A DNA stretch of 64,000 nucleotides from Apostichopus japonicus (GCF_037975245.1 NC_092565.1:10219499-10283498); one strand, 5' to 3'; counted from the stretch's first letter, positions 1-13,061 are shown. Translations and numbers: made by a program. The notes: generated from the letters alone by a model not told the origin.

Positions 1-2418
1 CTCTGTTGTATCTTCTCTTGTTGTTGTTGGTGCAGAGTACTTTCTCGCCGAGAGGTTAATGCAGTCACAATGAAATAATGGCGTTGTTGAAATTGTTGAA
101 AATTTAGGCAACAACAGGTTGTTTTCACCTTTTGTTGTTCCATTGTAACCTGCTATGTAAAATATGTTTTGGTGTTGTACGCGACACTTTTCTGCAACCA
201 CATAAATGTTTTCAAGTATGACATATGAGTCGGGAGTTTGGTAGATCTTTCAGAACGCACTCATCATATCTTAGGAGCCATTTGGACTTCCCAGAGAATA
301 GCAAAGTTCCAAAGAATCATCTCGTAGTGGGAATAAGCTTTAATCACATTTATTTCAGTCAAAATTGCTAATTCATTATATAAACAAATTTAATGGGATG
401 AATGTTACTGTATAATAAAGAGATTTAAAACCTGGGAGGACCTAAAATGAAGCTCAGGTGAGTTCACCAGAGGCCGCCGTCCGCTAAGACAGAAACACAA
501 TAATATGAGAAAAGATTATATAAAACATGTAGCAAAGAGCATTAAATGAGCCAAAAAAAAAAATTAAGAGAAAGTGAATGAACTATATCTTGTAGTCTGG
601 GATTAGATTATCTATGTGAGTCTGTTTGTCATGATTCATGAGATTGGATTAAGAGTATGATGTTTCTTAAGACATGTATGGTTGACCTTCAAAGACATTT
701 AAGATTGACATGTTAAGTATTAGATGTTTGATTTAATCTGGTTGACTTGTTGACCTATGGCTAACTTCAACAAAGTTTTTAGGTTTCGTACAAGGAATGT
801 CCTATCATAACCAACCACTCCTCCAAATTATCTGTAAAACTTGAACAGGTGAGTAGAGAGCTGGATGGAGGAGGGGGGTGGGTGGGGGAGGATCACCTAA
901 ATCAATGTAAGACTTCCAAATAACCAATCATCCAAATTGCAAAACACTAGAATAGTGGTGGATAAATGGTCGATGTTATTGCAAAACATTGCAGATATGT
1001 TTTCTGAAGATTGAGAGGGGCTTCCTTATGCGATATCAGTGACAGGTGTGCAAACTTTAAATCTCAAATATCTTTCAACATCTACATATTTCAGTTTGTT
1101 GCGTGACTCGTGTTAGGTCACTTTGAACCATGCATTAGAAGCTATTTGTGGGCAACTGTTATCTTCAGTCACATGGAATTCAACGACCAAGATTCTATAG
1201 TCTTTAGATTTGTTTCTACTAGTAAAAACAAAACATGCTGAAAAAGTCCCAAGTTATGATGGAATAATTCAGGAGTTGGTAGTAAAATACACTTTAACTG
1301 AAGACCTGTCAACTTGAACATAGCATGTTTCCTGATCTACTTTACTATCCAAAGATTCATTGGTGCATTTAGCAACTTCAACAAATTCGACACTTTATTT
1401 GTAAACAAAACTCATATAGGATTGATAATATGCTACTATGGAGGCTAGAATTGAGTTTTAATAGTAAAAGAAAATCTTATACAATACTTTAAACATTCAT
1501 TTGACATTAAACATAATATCAAAATAAAATCTCCATGAAAGTGGTGATGTACTTAATTCTTTTGCGTCGTCGTGTTCTTTCTTTATAATCAAGTAAAATT
1601 TGTGTTTTTGTGATTGTTTCTGGCGTGGAATGGAATAAGAAACTAGCTGTGTTGTTGTCATGTTTAAATTTCGCCCATTAAATTAGACAACCCCCCCCCC
1701 CACCCGTTCAACAAATTCACTGTAGAGGTCAAGTGTACCATACCCTCACATTTCAACAGAGGTCTGTTAAAAGTTTTTGAAAGGACATTTCTGATGAATC
1801 CTGAACTGCCAGATTATATTAAAATGTTGAAGAGAATGAAATGAGGGTTAAGCTCCATCTTTAACTATATTCCCGAGTGGATCGGGATATCATGATACCT
1901 TCTAATATTTTATGTAATGCGAAGGATCATGTCATGGGAACTTGTACAATTCTTTGTAACATACTTGTTTACATCGAGAAGTAATTCGTATGTTGAATGT
2001 AACTTGTAAGTGTCTGACTGTAACCCCCTCCCCTGCCCCCTCACCATGACCGACCTCATTCCCAGTCACTGCCACACATACATTCTACAGTTATAACGAG
2101 TCACTTTCATTCGTTAAGGTCAAATCAAACCTTCAACAATACTTTTCTAGCTCGAGTCGAGGTATTGACTCGAGTCACTCTTATCACTCCCGTATTAGAA
2201 AATTGGACAAACTGTTCGAGTCTGTTGGCTTTTAAGATTTAGTGCGCGTCACATGACTTGAAACAAACGTCGCGAGTAGCGACCCCACTTTTTATATAAT
2301 ACTGATTCATTTCTCCACCATAAATGTGTAAAATAATCGACCAGGTTAGAAATTAATATCCTTTAAGAAAATATGTAGTAGTCTGAGTACTACTCAGTGA
2401 AATATTAAAATTTTCTTG
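1..2418. other. No gene recognised, left edge
   Basis: No convincing exon is visible on either strand. The stretch is AT-rich with short G or C runs near 872-890 and 1689-1702. It lies downstream of the first sulfotransferase-like gene, so part of it next to 2418 should be that gene's 3' UTR, but no clear polyadenylation signal can be placed. Confidence 0.5.
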
Positions 2419-2958
2419 TTACTCTGGCTTTATGCGATTCTTGAACATTTCCTCATATCCTGGCAACAAAGTATCCGCCATTTTCATAATGTCCGGTGAG
2501 AGGTCTTTCTTTGCAGGTGGAGAGTGAGTGTTGGGGAGGAACCTGGAACTTTTAAAGGCCGTATCAAAGACGCCCAATCTTTTACCAATTATAACTTGTT
2601 CTAATGCCCCCTTCCATGTTTGTAAGGAATCCTCGCTTTCATCCCATGTAAGGTATTTCTCGTGAAAGGGTATCCCCAATTTCTCTAAATACTTTGGCAG
2701 AATTTTATCGGGGTGATTCATAATATCTTCGGCGTCGATAACAATGGGATTTGGATCTTTTCCAGTCTCCTGGACATTTTTCCAGACCAGGTACATGGCA
2801 TCTGGACTGTAATATCCTTGCGAGAGCATGGGAGAGGATGAGAACATATCAAACTGGTCAGGGTCTCCTTGATAGTTCAACATACGGAGAAACATCTTCC
2901 TTTGCGACACAAGGCATCGGTATGGATGACGAATAATAAAAGTGTGCCGAGACGGGAC
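2419..2958 (-). CDS. Sulfotransferase-like copy 1, exon 3 (terminal)
   Basis: Acceptor AACAG|GTCCCG; 540 nt coding for residues 134-312 plus the stop. It begins VPSRHTF and ends GYEEMFKNRIKPE. By eye it is about 70% identical to the last exon of copy 2, including the exact length. Confidence 0.85.
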   Translation of the reverse strand, partial: VPSRHTFIIRHPYRCLVSQRKMFLRMLNYQGDPDQFDMFSSSPMLSQGYYSPDAMYLVWKNVQETGKDPNPIVIDAEDIMNHPDKILPKYLEKLGIPFHEKYLTWDESEDSLQTWKGALEQVIIGKRLGVFDTAFKSSRFLPNTHSPPAKKDLSPDIMKMADTLLPGYEEMFKNRIKPE

Positions 2959-5900
2959 CTGTTCGGATTGAAAATACGAAAAGAATTAAATCCAAAGAAT
3001 GTTAACATTTTTGGCTCCTATAGTTTCTCCATAACTGATTGCTGAATGATACGTTTACAACTTTACATGGATTTCTTCATCAGAGTTGGAATGGTACCAA
3101 CGATTTACGGATGGGCAGTATTGTGCACACATGATCGTAAAAAAGATGTGGGGGGGGGGTGAATAGGGTTGGGATGGGGATACGTGGTCAGCCCCCTGTG
3201 ATGTATTCTGATATCGAACATCAAGTAACGTATTTTTTTACTTTACCAAACTCGCTCTGATATGAACATGGAATACTGAGGCCCAAAGTTGAAAACGGAT
3301 TGCCAATTTAAATAAATCTGTGGGCAAATTATTTTTTTCTGCATTAACCTAAGTATACTGTTACTTAAATGTTTCTTCGGAGCAGCCAAACAGTTGTTTA
3401 TTAGGTCCATGGTCGGACTGCCTCTTAATTTTGGCCCTCGGGCAAAAACGCTCATTGCAACCCCTTCACCAGCGTCCAGCAGCATAGCCGTCGACAAAAA
3501 AAACAAGAGCCCAAGGGCACTGCGGTTCCTTGCTTGGGGTATATGACAATACACATAATATTATCAAGCAAGATTGGGCTCAAATAGTCCAAGTAATTGT
3601 GGTCCTACATGTTCCCATAAAGTAACCAACACTATAGCCAACACTTTTGTGATCACAAAATGTGATCGGATTTTGGATCAAAAGGCACTTTTGAGATCTA
3701 AATATGGCGTCGAAAATGTAAGAAATATAAGAGACCTACAAGCGTGTCAACAGATATGATAACATTGGTGACCTCAGATGACATGACCTTTAAGTTTCAC
3801 AATGTTCCACCACCCCGTTCACAACTTGTCCCAAAATATCAACCATGTCACACCTTGGCATTGAGATTTAATTGCATTAAATTAAAAAAAATTAACTTTG
3901 AACTTGTATACATAACTTCACACACAAAGGTCACCCGAAGGTCAACCAATTGACATTTTTGATCGGTGAGACCTAAATAGAGCATGACTGTAAAAATTCA
4001 AACATTTTTTCTTTGCCCATTTTCTCCCCCCAAAATACTACTTTTTTAACATTAGCTGACCTTTGGTGACGTTGGACCACATGACCGTTAAGTTTGAAAA
4101 TATTCCCCTATACCATTTGCAACTTGTCCAAAAAAATAAACCTTGTCACACCTTGGCACTGGGAGTTATTGCATTAAATGTCTGAAAATTAACTTTGACC
4201 TCATATAACTTCGCACACGAAGGTCACATGGGGGTCAAACCATTGACATTTATGATCAGAAGGTACCTTTAACATCTGAAAATAGCATCGAAACTGTAAA
4301 AATCCACAAAACACGAAAAGATCACCAGAGGTCAAATTGAGGTCAAGGGTCACCCAGATGCGGGTCGACAATTGGATTACATTGAAGCAACTCCCAACCC
4401 TAACGGACAATTTGTTCTCAAGTTATCGCAAAAATACTAGTTTTTTATCATTAATTGACCTTTGGTGACCTCGGATCACATGACCCTTAAGTTTGAAAAT
4501 ATTCCCCTATACCATTTGCAACTTGTCTCAAAATATCAACTGTGTAACACCTCGCCACTGGGAGTTATTACACTAAATGTCTGAAAATTAACTTTGACCT
4601 CATATAACTTCGCACACAAAGGTCAGACGGGGGTCAACCCATTAACATTTATGATCAGAAGGTACCTTTAACATCTGAAAATAGCATCGAAACTGTAAAA
4701 ATCCACAAAACACGAAAAGGTCACCAGAGGTCAAATTGAGGTCAAGGGTCATCCAGATGCGGGTCGACAATTGGATTACATTGAGGCAACTCCCAACCCT
4801 AACGGACAATTTGTTCTCAAGTTATCGCAAAAATACTAGTTTTTTATCATTAATTGACCTTTGGTGACCTCGGATCACATGACCGTTAAGTTTGAAAATA
4901 TACCCCTATACCATTTGCAACTACTCCAAAAATATCAACCTTGTCACAACTTGGAACTGGGAGTTATTGCATTAAATGTCTGAAAATTAACTTTGACCTC
5001 ATATAACTTCGCACACGAAGGTCACATGGGGGTCAACCCATTGACATTTATGATCAGAAGGTACCTTTAACATCTGAAAATAGCATCGGAACTGTAAAAA
5101 TCCACAAAACACGAAAAGGTCATCAGAGGTCAAATTGAGGTCAAGGGTCACCCAGATGCGGGTCGACAATTGGATTACATTGAAGCAACTCCCAACCCTA
5201 ACGGACAATTTATTCTCAAGTTACCGCAAAAATACTAGTTTTTTATCATTAATTGACCTTTGGTGACCTCGGATCACATGACCCTTAAGTTTGAAAATAT
5301 TCCCCTATACCATTTGCAACTTGTCTCAAAATATCAACTGTGTAACACCTTGGCACTGGGAGTTATTACACTAAATGTCTGAAAATTAACTTTGACCTCA
5401 TATAACTTAACATACAAAGGTCACCTTGGGTCAACTTATTGACATTTTTGATTGATGAGACCTAAATTAGAGCATCAAACTATACAAATTCAAACATTTT
5501 TTCTTTGCCCATTTTCTGCCCCCAAAATACTAGTTTTTTAACATTAATTGACCTTTGGTGACCTTGGATCACATGACCGTTAAGTTTGAAAATATTTCCC
5601 TATACCATTTGCAACTTGTCCAAAAATATCAACCATGTCACACCTTGGAACTGGGAGTTGTTGCATTAAATGTCTGAAAATTAACTTTGACCTAGTATAA
5701 CTTCGCACACGAAGGTCACACGGGTGTCAACCAATTGACATTTTTGATCGGAAGGTTCCTTTGATATCCAAATCTAGCATCAAAACCAAACATTTCCTTT
5801 TTTGCTTGTTTCCTCCCAAAATAAGCACATTTTTTTCTAATGTGACCTTTGACCTTTTGACCTTGGTTTCAGATGTAGTTTAATCTCCTGATTCCAAAAA

Positions 5901-8114
5901 ACAAAACGACAAGTCTGTACAACCATCCTAACTCCGACCGAAAAACTTTGACCCCATATAACTTCGCACATAAAGGTCACACGGGGTCAACGTATTGACA
6001 TTTATGATCAGAAGGTACCTTTGACATCTGAAAATAGCATCAAAACTGTAAAAATCCCCAAAAACACGTAAAGGTCACCAGAGGTCAAATTGAGGTCAAG
6101 GGTCACCCAGATGCGGGTCGACAATTGGATAACATTGAAGCAACTCCCAACCCTAACGGACATTTCGTTCTCAAGTTATCGCAAAAATACTAGTTTTTTA
6201 TCATTAATTGACCTTTGGTGACCTCGGATCACATGACCGTTAAGTTTGAAAATGCTCCCCTAACCAGTTCACAACTTGTCCCAAAATATCAATCTTGTCG
6301 CACATTGGCACTGGGAGTTATTGCAGTTTTAATATTTTCGGTTTTTGGACCATAACTGACCTTTGGTGACCTTTGTGGGCACCAGAAACAATAGGGCACA
6401 CCTTCTCCATATGGCGGATCTATAGTCCAAGTTTGGCCTCAATCCAACATTCCCTTATTGAGATAGAGCGTACCCAAGCAAGTGTCACAGACACACACAC
6501 ACACACACACGCACACACACACATACACACACACACACGCCAACCTGACTGCATAGGTTCCTTTTGCTAAAGCAAGGAACCAAAAAGGAAGGGGTGATTT
6601 CAACTGATAAGAAGAGTGTCGAGATTTAACCCACTCCATAATACAGCCAATCTTACATGGATTAAGACACGCAACATTGGAACAAAACTTGTATACGCAG
6701 TCCTAAATATCGGCTTGGATTGAGAGACCATAGAGGCCAGTGTGCGCTGCCCGATCACTCGACCGGTCATTCCGTCTCTCATTAAATATCAAGTGATTTA
6801 AGACTGAGAGGTATTTAGTTATATGTGAATATTACATTGTTTCTTTGTTGAGTGATGCTTAGTTACATTCCAACCCAAAGTACAGATTTGTGTGTTCTAC
6901 AATTAATGAACAAACCACATTATTTTACTCACGTCGGGCAAAGCATCCATGTGATTCAATATGGTGGCCGCCATATCTTTAATAAATATGTATTGTTTAC
7001 CTGGCTCTTCCTGCTCCAGTTGATCTTTTACGAATGGATAACTGGAACGAAAAAAATCATGAAAGGAGGAAGCAAATGATGAAAACTGGAAAATCTGACT
7101 TATTATGGAGCACCCAATCCCCGGCCCGCCCTCTCCAAAAAGCATGGATATCACTTAATTGTGATATCGTGATAGCAATCAATCCTTGACAGTTTTTGTT
7201 CACGTTGCTTTTATTCTTATATTGATGGGAAAGGTTAGATGGAACCTGGGATGCGGGGTGCCGAAGGGGGGGGGGGGGTGGGAGTGAACCAGGGTATGGA
7301 AGAGGCATCTAATACTTAAGTTCAAAACTGAAGCAGCTGACATCTTTTGAACTCTTCTGATTACAAGCAAGACAACTTTACTGTAGCTTAGAATAGGTCA
7401 ATTTGGGGCAATTAAACTATAAACTGTACCTTGGGGTTAGTTTTGATTGGTTGGACGCTCCTCTCTCAGCACCCTCCTCTTTATGACCTAGATACATCAT
7501 TCTACCTCTTTTCTTAACCTTGACTGGGGAAAACGCCAAGCTCTTCACGTAGGAATTCTGAGTTGTTGTTGTTTTTATTTATTGTTTTTTTTTTGGGGGG
7601 GGGAACAATTTACAATTATTACAATTATTGCTTCCTATAACTTACGAATTTTTTAGACATATGGTGGTGACACAAATGTGTGTGTGCATGTGTATCGAGG
7701 GGGGTATGGCAGTCTACACGGAATAGTGGGCTAGGGGTGCACCCTATTCCCATGCCTGGCCACGGCCTGATTTTATTCACCACTACTTACTACCCTGTAG
7801 GCGTTCTAGGACCTCGAAACTTACTTGAATTTTGATATGGGCATAAACCTGCTGTTGCTGAATTCATTGGGTTCCTTGCCAGCGTTTAGCATCATCTCTT
7901 TGTATTGCGTCATCATGGCGGTTACTTCACTGCTTTCTTTACCTTTCTCAGCTTTGTCAAGTAATTCGAAGATATGCGGGACAGTGTAGGGCTCGTGCCA
8001 CGTCTGAACGCCCTCAACAAAACTTAAACATTTCTCGACAGCTGTAGAGATGGATCGAGGCCACGCCCATAGAAATACCCGAGTCTGTCTTTTGTCTTCT
8101 TTTTCGGCGGCCAT
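2419..8114 (-). CDS. Sulfotransferase-like P-loop protein, copy 1 (3 exons, 312 aa)
   Basis: Coding exons on the minus strand are 8114-7825, 7041-6933 and 2958-2419, joined by GT-AG introns of 783 and 3974 bp. Exon lengths 290, 109 and 540 nt give one open frame of 312 residues. The N-terminal strand-loop WAWPRSISTA (residues 16-25) sits where sulfotransferases bind the PAPS 5'-phosphosulfate. RHTFIIRHPYRCLVSQRK (from residue 137) resembles the 3'-phosphate motif (RxP followed by Ser). VIDAEDIMNHPDKILPKYL followed by LGIPF resembles the C-terminal 'load kinase-like' stretch of sulfotransferases. The family is the one annotated as branched-chain-aminotransferase-like or Sulfotransfer_5; substrate and true enzymatic activity are unknown. 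No signal peptide or membrane segment is seen, so it is probably cytosolic. The ATG at 8114 has a good context (ACAAAATGG). Intron 2 is inflated by a satellite block absent from the paralogue at 14602-17250. Confidence 0.85.
3560..6380. repeat. About 399-bp tandem satellite rich in AGGTCA/TGACCT half-sites
   Basis: Blocks recur at 399-400 bp spacing (for example 4319, 4718, 5117 and 4456, 4855, 5254), with further shortened or deleted copies towards both sides (5549, 6072, 6209, 6357). Each full monomer carries the perfect pair TGACCTTTGGTGACCT and a cluster of AGGTCA half-sites spaced 4, 5 and 1 bases apart. Copies are visibly very similar, so amplification or homogenisation is fairly recent. 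It lies wholly inside intron 2 of the first sulfotransferase-like gene. Confidence 0.9.
6489..6539. repeat. (CA)n microsatellite
   Basis: About 25 CA dinucleotides with two interruptions, next to the right end of the satellite block. Open frames through it are artefacts. Confidence 0.95.
6933..7041 (-). CDS. Sulfotransferase-like copy 1, exon 2
   Basis: Acceptor TTCCAG|TTATCC and donor GAC|GTGAGT enclose 109 nt coding for residues 97-133 (YPFVKDQLEQEE...DALPD). It matches exon 2 of the paralogue in sequence and leaves the same phase 0 at its 3' end. Confidence 0.82.
7825..8114 (-). CDS. Sulfotransferase-like copy 1, exon 1
   Basis: Encodes residues 1-96 plus two bases of codon 97, starting MAAEKEDKRQTRVFLWAWPR. 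The donor is AA|GTAAGT at 7824-7819. The exon carries the putative PAPS-loop (PRSISTA) and the family signature GVQTWHEPY. Confidence 0.85.
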
Positions 8115-10471
8115 TTTGTCTTCTCTAACTAACTCGTGGTATAATGGTGTCGCTTCTGGTAATGTTTATGAGCGTCCTCTAAATTTAACGGCTCTACTCC
8201 GTAATTATAATGTGAAGAGAAAAAAAATCAAACATCAATAATATTTAATACTTATTTATGATCTCTCAGTCTTTTACTGTACTGTATATGTAAAAAACAA
8301 TCGTTCCTAGTACTAATTTAAAGTATAATACACTCGTTTGTTATTCTTGCATGAGTTCTTACCATTCTAACTGGATTGAAAATTATGACATTTCATGTGA
8401 GTAGAATAGCTCATACGAATATTAAATACATAATATTCAGGTAAATAGAACATATTTGGTTTTACAGTACAATCCTCGGCGTAGGTAGTGAGTGCTTATT
8501 TGTTGCGAGACAAAGCTGTTCCCCCGCCCCCCCCCCCTTCCTGCAGGAAAGAAAACAAAACCAAGAAAACCACTTCTAAAACCTATTACGAAAAAAATAG
8601 GCCTACGTAAATATGATCAAGTGACCTTGAAGGAAGCATTAATATGACCAATTGTGACCCAGACGGAAGCATTTATATCCCGTTGAGTCGTTCTGATGAT
8701 TACATTACAATATCCATGATACAGAATGTGGTGTATATAAGTGACTTAACCGTGACTCGCTTTTAGACAATATAGGAATCAATGCATTTTTGTTCAATGT
8801 TCATTTATAGAGCAACATGTAATGCCACTTGAGATAAAATTGAATTAAATGTTGGATTATCTTTTCAATCGATTTAAAAAAATTGCTTCCTTGTGAAAGA
8901 ACATTGGCTAACTTTTAGTCTGGTAAACTACGAGTGGCCACCTGTTAACAATTAATATGGTGGACCGTGAGTTCTCTTTCTTCAATAAATGTAAGTGCCC
9001 TTTTTGGCGCACGACCTGCTGCGATTCGAAGTTCATGCCCCTCCTCTAACCCCCCCCCCACCACCTTCCAATATCTTACTGCACCCTTGATCTATCATTC
9101 CATATGTACAGAGGGTTTCATAAATCACCAGGGGCGGGCGAGCCTGTTACCGATCAGGATTTCAGCCGAAAGTAATGGTTAAATGGGCCATGGGACCGGG
9201 ATTACTTTTCATGTAACGACAGTAATGAAAGCTGCATTAGCCTATAAGTATTCATGAAAGCTTTAAACCGACTGACAAGACTTAATTCTGTAATACATCT
9301 GAAGACAAGATATATATATTTAAATGACAAACCATTATAGTAGGCCTACGTCTCTTGATAAGCAAATATATTTCTGAGTTGGACGTGAAATCAAAATTTT
9401 AAGAAAATGTCATTCTAGTATGTATATTACTTGGAAGCAGGATTACGCAGCTGCCCTCCCTTCGTCTCGTTCAAGAATGTATAAGAATTGTCATGTTGTG
9501 CAGTACACTCCAAATTCTCCCCGGTGGTAGACAGAAGTTAAAAATCCCCTTCCCATTCGGCTGTTCCAAGTTTGTTTCTATCACACCATAGTGATGCGTT
9601 CTCCATACATGCACGATTACAAGTAGAATATGCATGATATGAGGTATAGCGTAGACAATAATAATACTCTATAGACGCTAGTAAGCGTAACGGTTCATGT
9701 ACTTACCCCCCCCCTCCCATCAATCCTCCCTCCCCTGCTAATTATCTAGTGAAGGCTACAGTAAGTATATACGACATGTACGTGTGGTGCAACTGTAACC
9801 GTTAAAATTCTTCAATCAGGCAATCGCTATATTTCCAAACTTTCTGAAAGCGCACAAGGAATCCGGGCCCTTGCACTCCTCCACTGGACGACATAACACA
9901 ATGGCTCCCCACCCCCTTCCCTCCCCGGTACAAAACTTGATGGTTGCACAACTGCAGTCGACCATATAACTACCAGTTGAGGCCTAGTACTGACTGACTA
10001 TACAAGTCCGGTACGTACAGGCGTACCGGCACACAGGCGTTCTTAAAATAAGAACCCTTTTTTTTCCATGCTGTATTATCGCAAAATAATTATAGACGCT
10101 ACTCGATGTCAACTCAAAATTCCATACCTGTATTTGGCCAACTGTCTGTATATAGAACTTTTATATGAGACCTTCCGTACAAACTCCCGAAAATGTCAGT
10201 TAATTGTTACCACGGAATTAGTATAACCTGACTGCAGCGTATAGTAAGCATATAGGTTAACTTTGTACTTTGTAGCTGCCTTTACGTGTAGGGTGTATAT
10301 GGTGCTCCCTGTAATTACATATCGAAGTATACCATAATCTTTGTCACTTACTCGCCCGAATAGTTCGCCGGGGTTTGTACAAACAAAGAGCTCAGCAGCA
10401 AAACAGCAAGGTCAAGTTCGCTCACATAAATTACGACAAGCAATAACACAGCTCTGGAGTGGGTGTTTTCA

Positions 10472-10850
10472 CCAGGGGCGTAGCGAGCGGGGGGGGGGGT
10501 GTGGGGTGGTGTCACACCCCCCAATAATTTGGTCGCTGTCGGCAAATTTTGGGTCTGTCGGCAAAAGGAGAAAAGGTGAAGAGAGCGGAAGGGGAAGAAA
10601 GAAGGAAAGCTGAATAGAGAAAAGGAGAACGGGAGCTTCTTCCGTGCCAAATTTGACTTAAAATATGCACCAGATTGCATCTAAGGACGTTTCAAAACTA
10701 AAAATTTTCCAAAGGGGAGGGGTAGACCCCCTACCCTTAGACCCCTCCCCCATTTCAGTCACCACTTCCAGATCCGTCGGCAATTCAAATTTGACTTAAA
10801 ATATGCACCAGATTGCATCTAAGGACGTTTCAAATCTAAAAAATTGCCAA
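10472..10850. mobile_element. DNA-transposon fragment with CCAGGGGCGTAGCGAG end and internal 65-bp direct repeat
   Basis: CCAGGGGCGTAGCGAG followed by a G run at 10473-10499 is typical of hAT-like or MITE termini in marine invertebrates. Inside, a segment of about 65 bp starting AAATTTGACTTAAAATATGC occurs twice (about 10647-10712 and 10786-10850, offset about 138). The matching opposite terminus is not found, so this is a partial copy. Confidence 0.45.
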
Positions 10851-11050
10851 ACGGAAACGGCACTTACCGAGTATTCTAAGCTGCATGTACCTAGCCTGAA
10901 AATATGGATCTCATGTCTGCAATTTCTCAATTGATGAGAAAAAACAATCTATGAAATATGGTAATACATAACAGATGAGTTGAGATGATACAAAAATCAT
11001 AATGCCTTTAGCCCCCAATCCCCCTCCCGTTCCGTCACCACTGTTTGATG

Positions 11051-11299
11051 CAGGGCCGGATCCAGGATTTTGGAAGGGTGAGGGGTTTGGCCTCCAGTGA
11101 TCCTAGGGTCTAGGGGAGTGGGTTTCCCTCTATCCATTATGAAATTCTTGGATATTTAAGTACAACAGGGAATCCCCTTCAATTTAGACATGCAAAGTAC
11201 CTCTCTCTTTTTTTTTCTCTTTTTTTCCCTCTTTTTTTTGGCCAAGAGCAGGGGGGTCCGGACCCCTGGACCCCCCCCCCCCCTCTGGATCCGCGCCTG
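11051..11299. mobile_element. MITE-like element, ends CAGGGCCGGATCCAG / CTGGATCCGCGCCTG
   Basis: The left end CAGGGCCGGATCCAG at 11051-11065 is the near-exact inverse of CTGGATCCGCGCCTG at 11285-11299 (13 of 15 positions). The 249-bp unit has no coding frame and carries a C run near its right end. The flanking 8-mers do not match, so no target duplication supports it. The TIR sequence resembles hAT-type MITEs. Confidence 0.5.
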
Positions 11300-11930
11300 C
11301 GGTATTTATCGGACACAAAATATTGGTTCATATCCTCTGAAGATAATGTTTTGAGTAGGTTTGACTCATTGAAATTTAAAATCGGCCAACCTATTCTAAC
11401 GTCCACTTAATATGACTTAGATATATATTCCCAATACACTGCCTATATCATTATATGATTTCGTCCGATATGCGTGCGTATACGTGCAAACCATTTAACC
11501 GCATATAATAATACCGACATATACAATCCGATTTTAACACACGACGTTATGTTGAGTTCAACATATAAACAAGTCAGAGAGAGAGAGAGAGACAAATTTC
11601 TTCGCTTTTTTTTCATATATTTGGTGTATAAACATTCGCATGCAGCTTTCGCTTGTTATTGATTTTACCTATACAATTACCTATCTGTCCAAATTTAAAT
11701 GTCCGTGTCTTAAATACGACGCACGTACGTTCCCGAACTGCTTACTTCTATCTATAATTTGTGAATTTTCTATATCCACCGTACTGCAACAATGACGGTA
11801 TAAAGGTCACTTGTCAGACCGAGTCACGTGATGTCTACTCGCTATGTAAACTCAGTAAATAACGAAGAACCTTGCGTGGAGCGGTACGGTTATTTATGAA
11901 GCATATATTATTTATGTAGTTATTTATGAA

Positions 11931-11931
<1 letters not shown>

Positions 11932-11975
<44 letters not shown>

Positions 11976-12028
11976 TATATACATATATATATATATACTG
12001 TATATATATACTGTATATATATATATAT
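11932..12028. repeat. (TA)n microsatellite
   Basis: Nearly continuous TA with a few CA and CTG interruptions. It adjoins a tandem copy of GTTATTTATGAAGCATATAT (about 11889-11911 and 11919-11940). Confidence 0.95.
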
Positions 12029-12095
12029 GCGGACACCCTAACCACTAGGCTATGGACGCCGACTGCTTGTCCAGAGGCCCGACAAGTATGCCTAC
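12029..12095 (-). repeat. tRNA-derived SINE head fragment
   Basis: Read on the minus strand, CATAGCCTAGTGGTTAGGGT fits a pol III box A (TRGCNNAGYNGG) followed by GTCCGC, as in tRNA-derived SINE 5' regions. It then runs into the (TA)n array instead of a box B, so only the head is present. Confidence 0.45.
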
Positions 12096-13061
12096 ACACA
12101 CACGTACACATTTCCATCATACAACAATGAAAAAATAAGGTGACCATGCATGGAATGCCAAGGGAACAACAAAGGAGACAAGAAAAAAACGTCATACTGG
12201 ACAAATAGGTATTTTGCTCTACACAATAGACAGGTCAAGTTTAGGTATCACTGCAACCAAGGGTCAACTTTTGTAACGCAGTGCAAAAAAAAAGACCTTA
12301 TTCAATGCGTTTGCAGAACCCTACATCGTAAGTTAATTCAGCTATTTCTCGGTCAGTTTATTGTCACAAAGTCAGCAATACATTGCAAGCAGGTATTCTC
12401 ATACTATCAAAGTAGAAGTTGATGCTTTTAACCTATCTATATAGCAAAGTTTTTTTTCAATATATTTCTTTCTTTGAGTTGTTGGATTCTGATCAAAGGT
12501 TCTATGTTAGAAACTCGTGTGAAGATTAATAATATAAGTTACATATTAACGTAACATGCATAGTTTAACGAGTCACTGGCAGTTTAATAATGATTAATCA
12601 AACTAATTAAAGCCTCTGTCTTTGCTTTTCAATATTAAGATTAACTCCACTTTGTTTCCACTTGTGTGTGCTATAATCTCGCTTAAACCTCTTGCATTGG
12701 GTTAAATACCGTACTCTATTAAACTGAAACGGAATAACGTACATATAACCACCTCACAGTCGAAGTCCGCGTCAACGACAGTATCTGTATTTTGAAAGAG
12801 AAGGCATTGCACCTCCTGGTTTGCGACAACCTTGCGCAGTTACCAATGCATAATAATGATAATATAATCTATGAACGGACGTGAACGCTCTGTGTCAACC
12901 ATAAACTCGGTACTATTATTGCCGTACACCAGGCTAGCTGCATGGGAATGAAGTTGAAAATAAAATCTAATTAATTCAATCGTTCAATTTTCAAAGAGTG
13001 ATTGAGCCGCTTTAATATAAGCTATAGGAAAAGCGAGATGACCTGCTATAAATGATCAATA

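Larger units (their letters stand above)
3524..6581. mobile_element. Possible transposon-like unit bounded by GGTTCCTTGCTT inverted repeats
   Basis: A 12-base inverted pair, GGTTCCTTGCTT at 3524-3535 and its exact complement AAGCAAGGAACC at 6570-6581, encloses the satellite in sulfotransferase intron 2. The right end also forms its own hairpin (GGTTCCTT at 6556-6563 facing AAGGAACC at 6574-6581). No target duplication or transposase frame is seen. The class is undetermined: it could be a large non-autonomous element with an internal satellite, or chance ends around a satellite. Confidence 0.35.

Noticed and set aside
4201-5208. Two nearly identical 69-codon minus-strand frames
   Set aside because: They are 798 bp apart, twice the 399-bp satellite period, and simply reflect the repeat.
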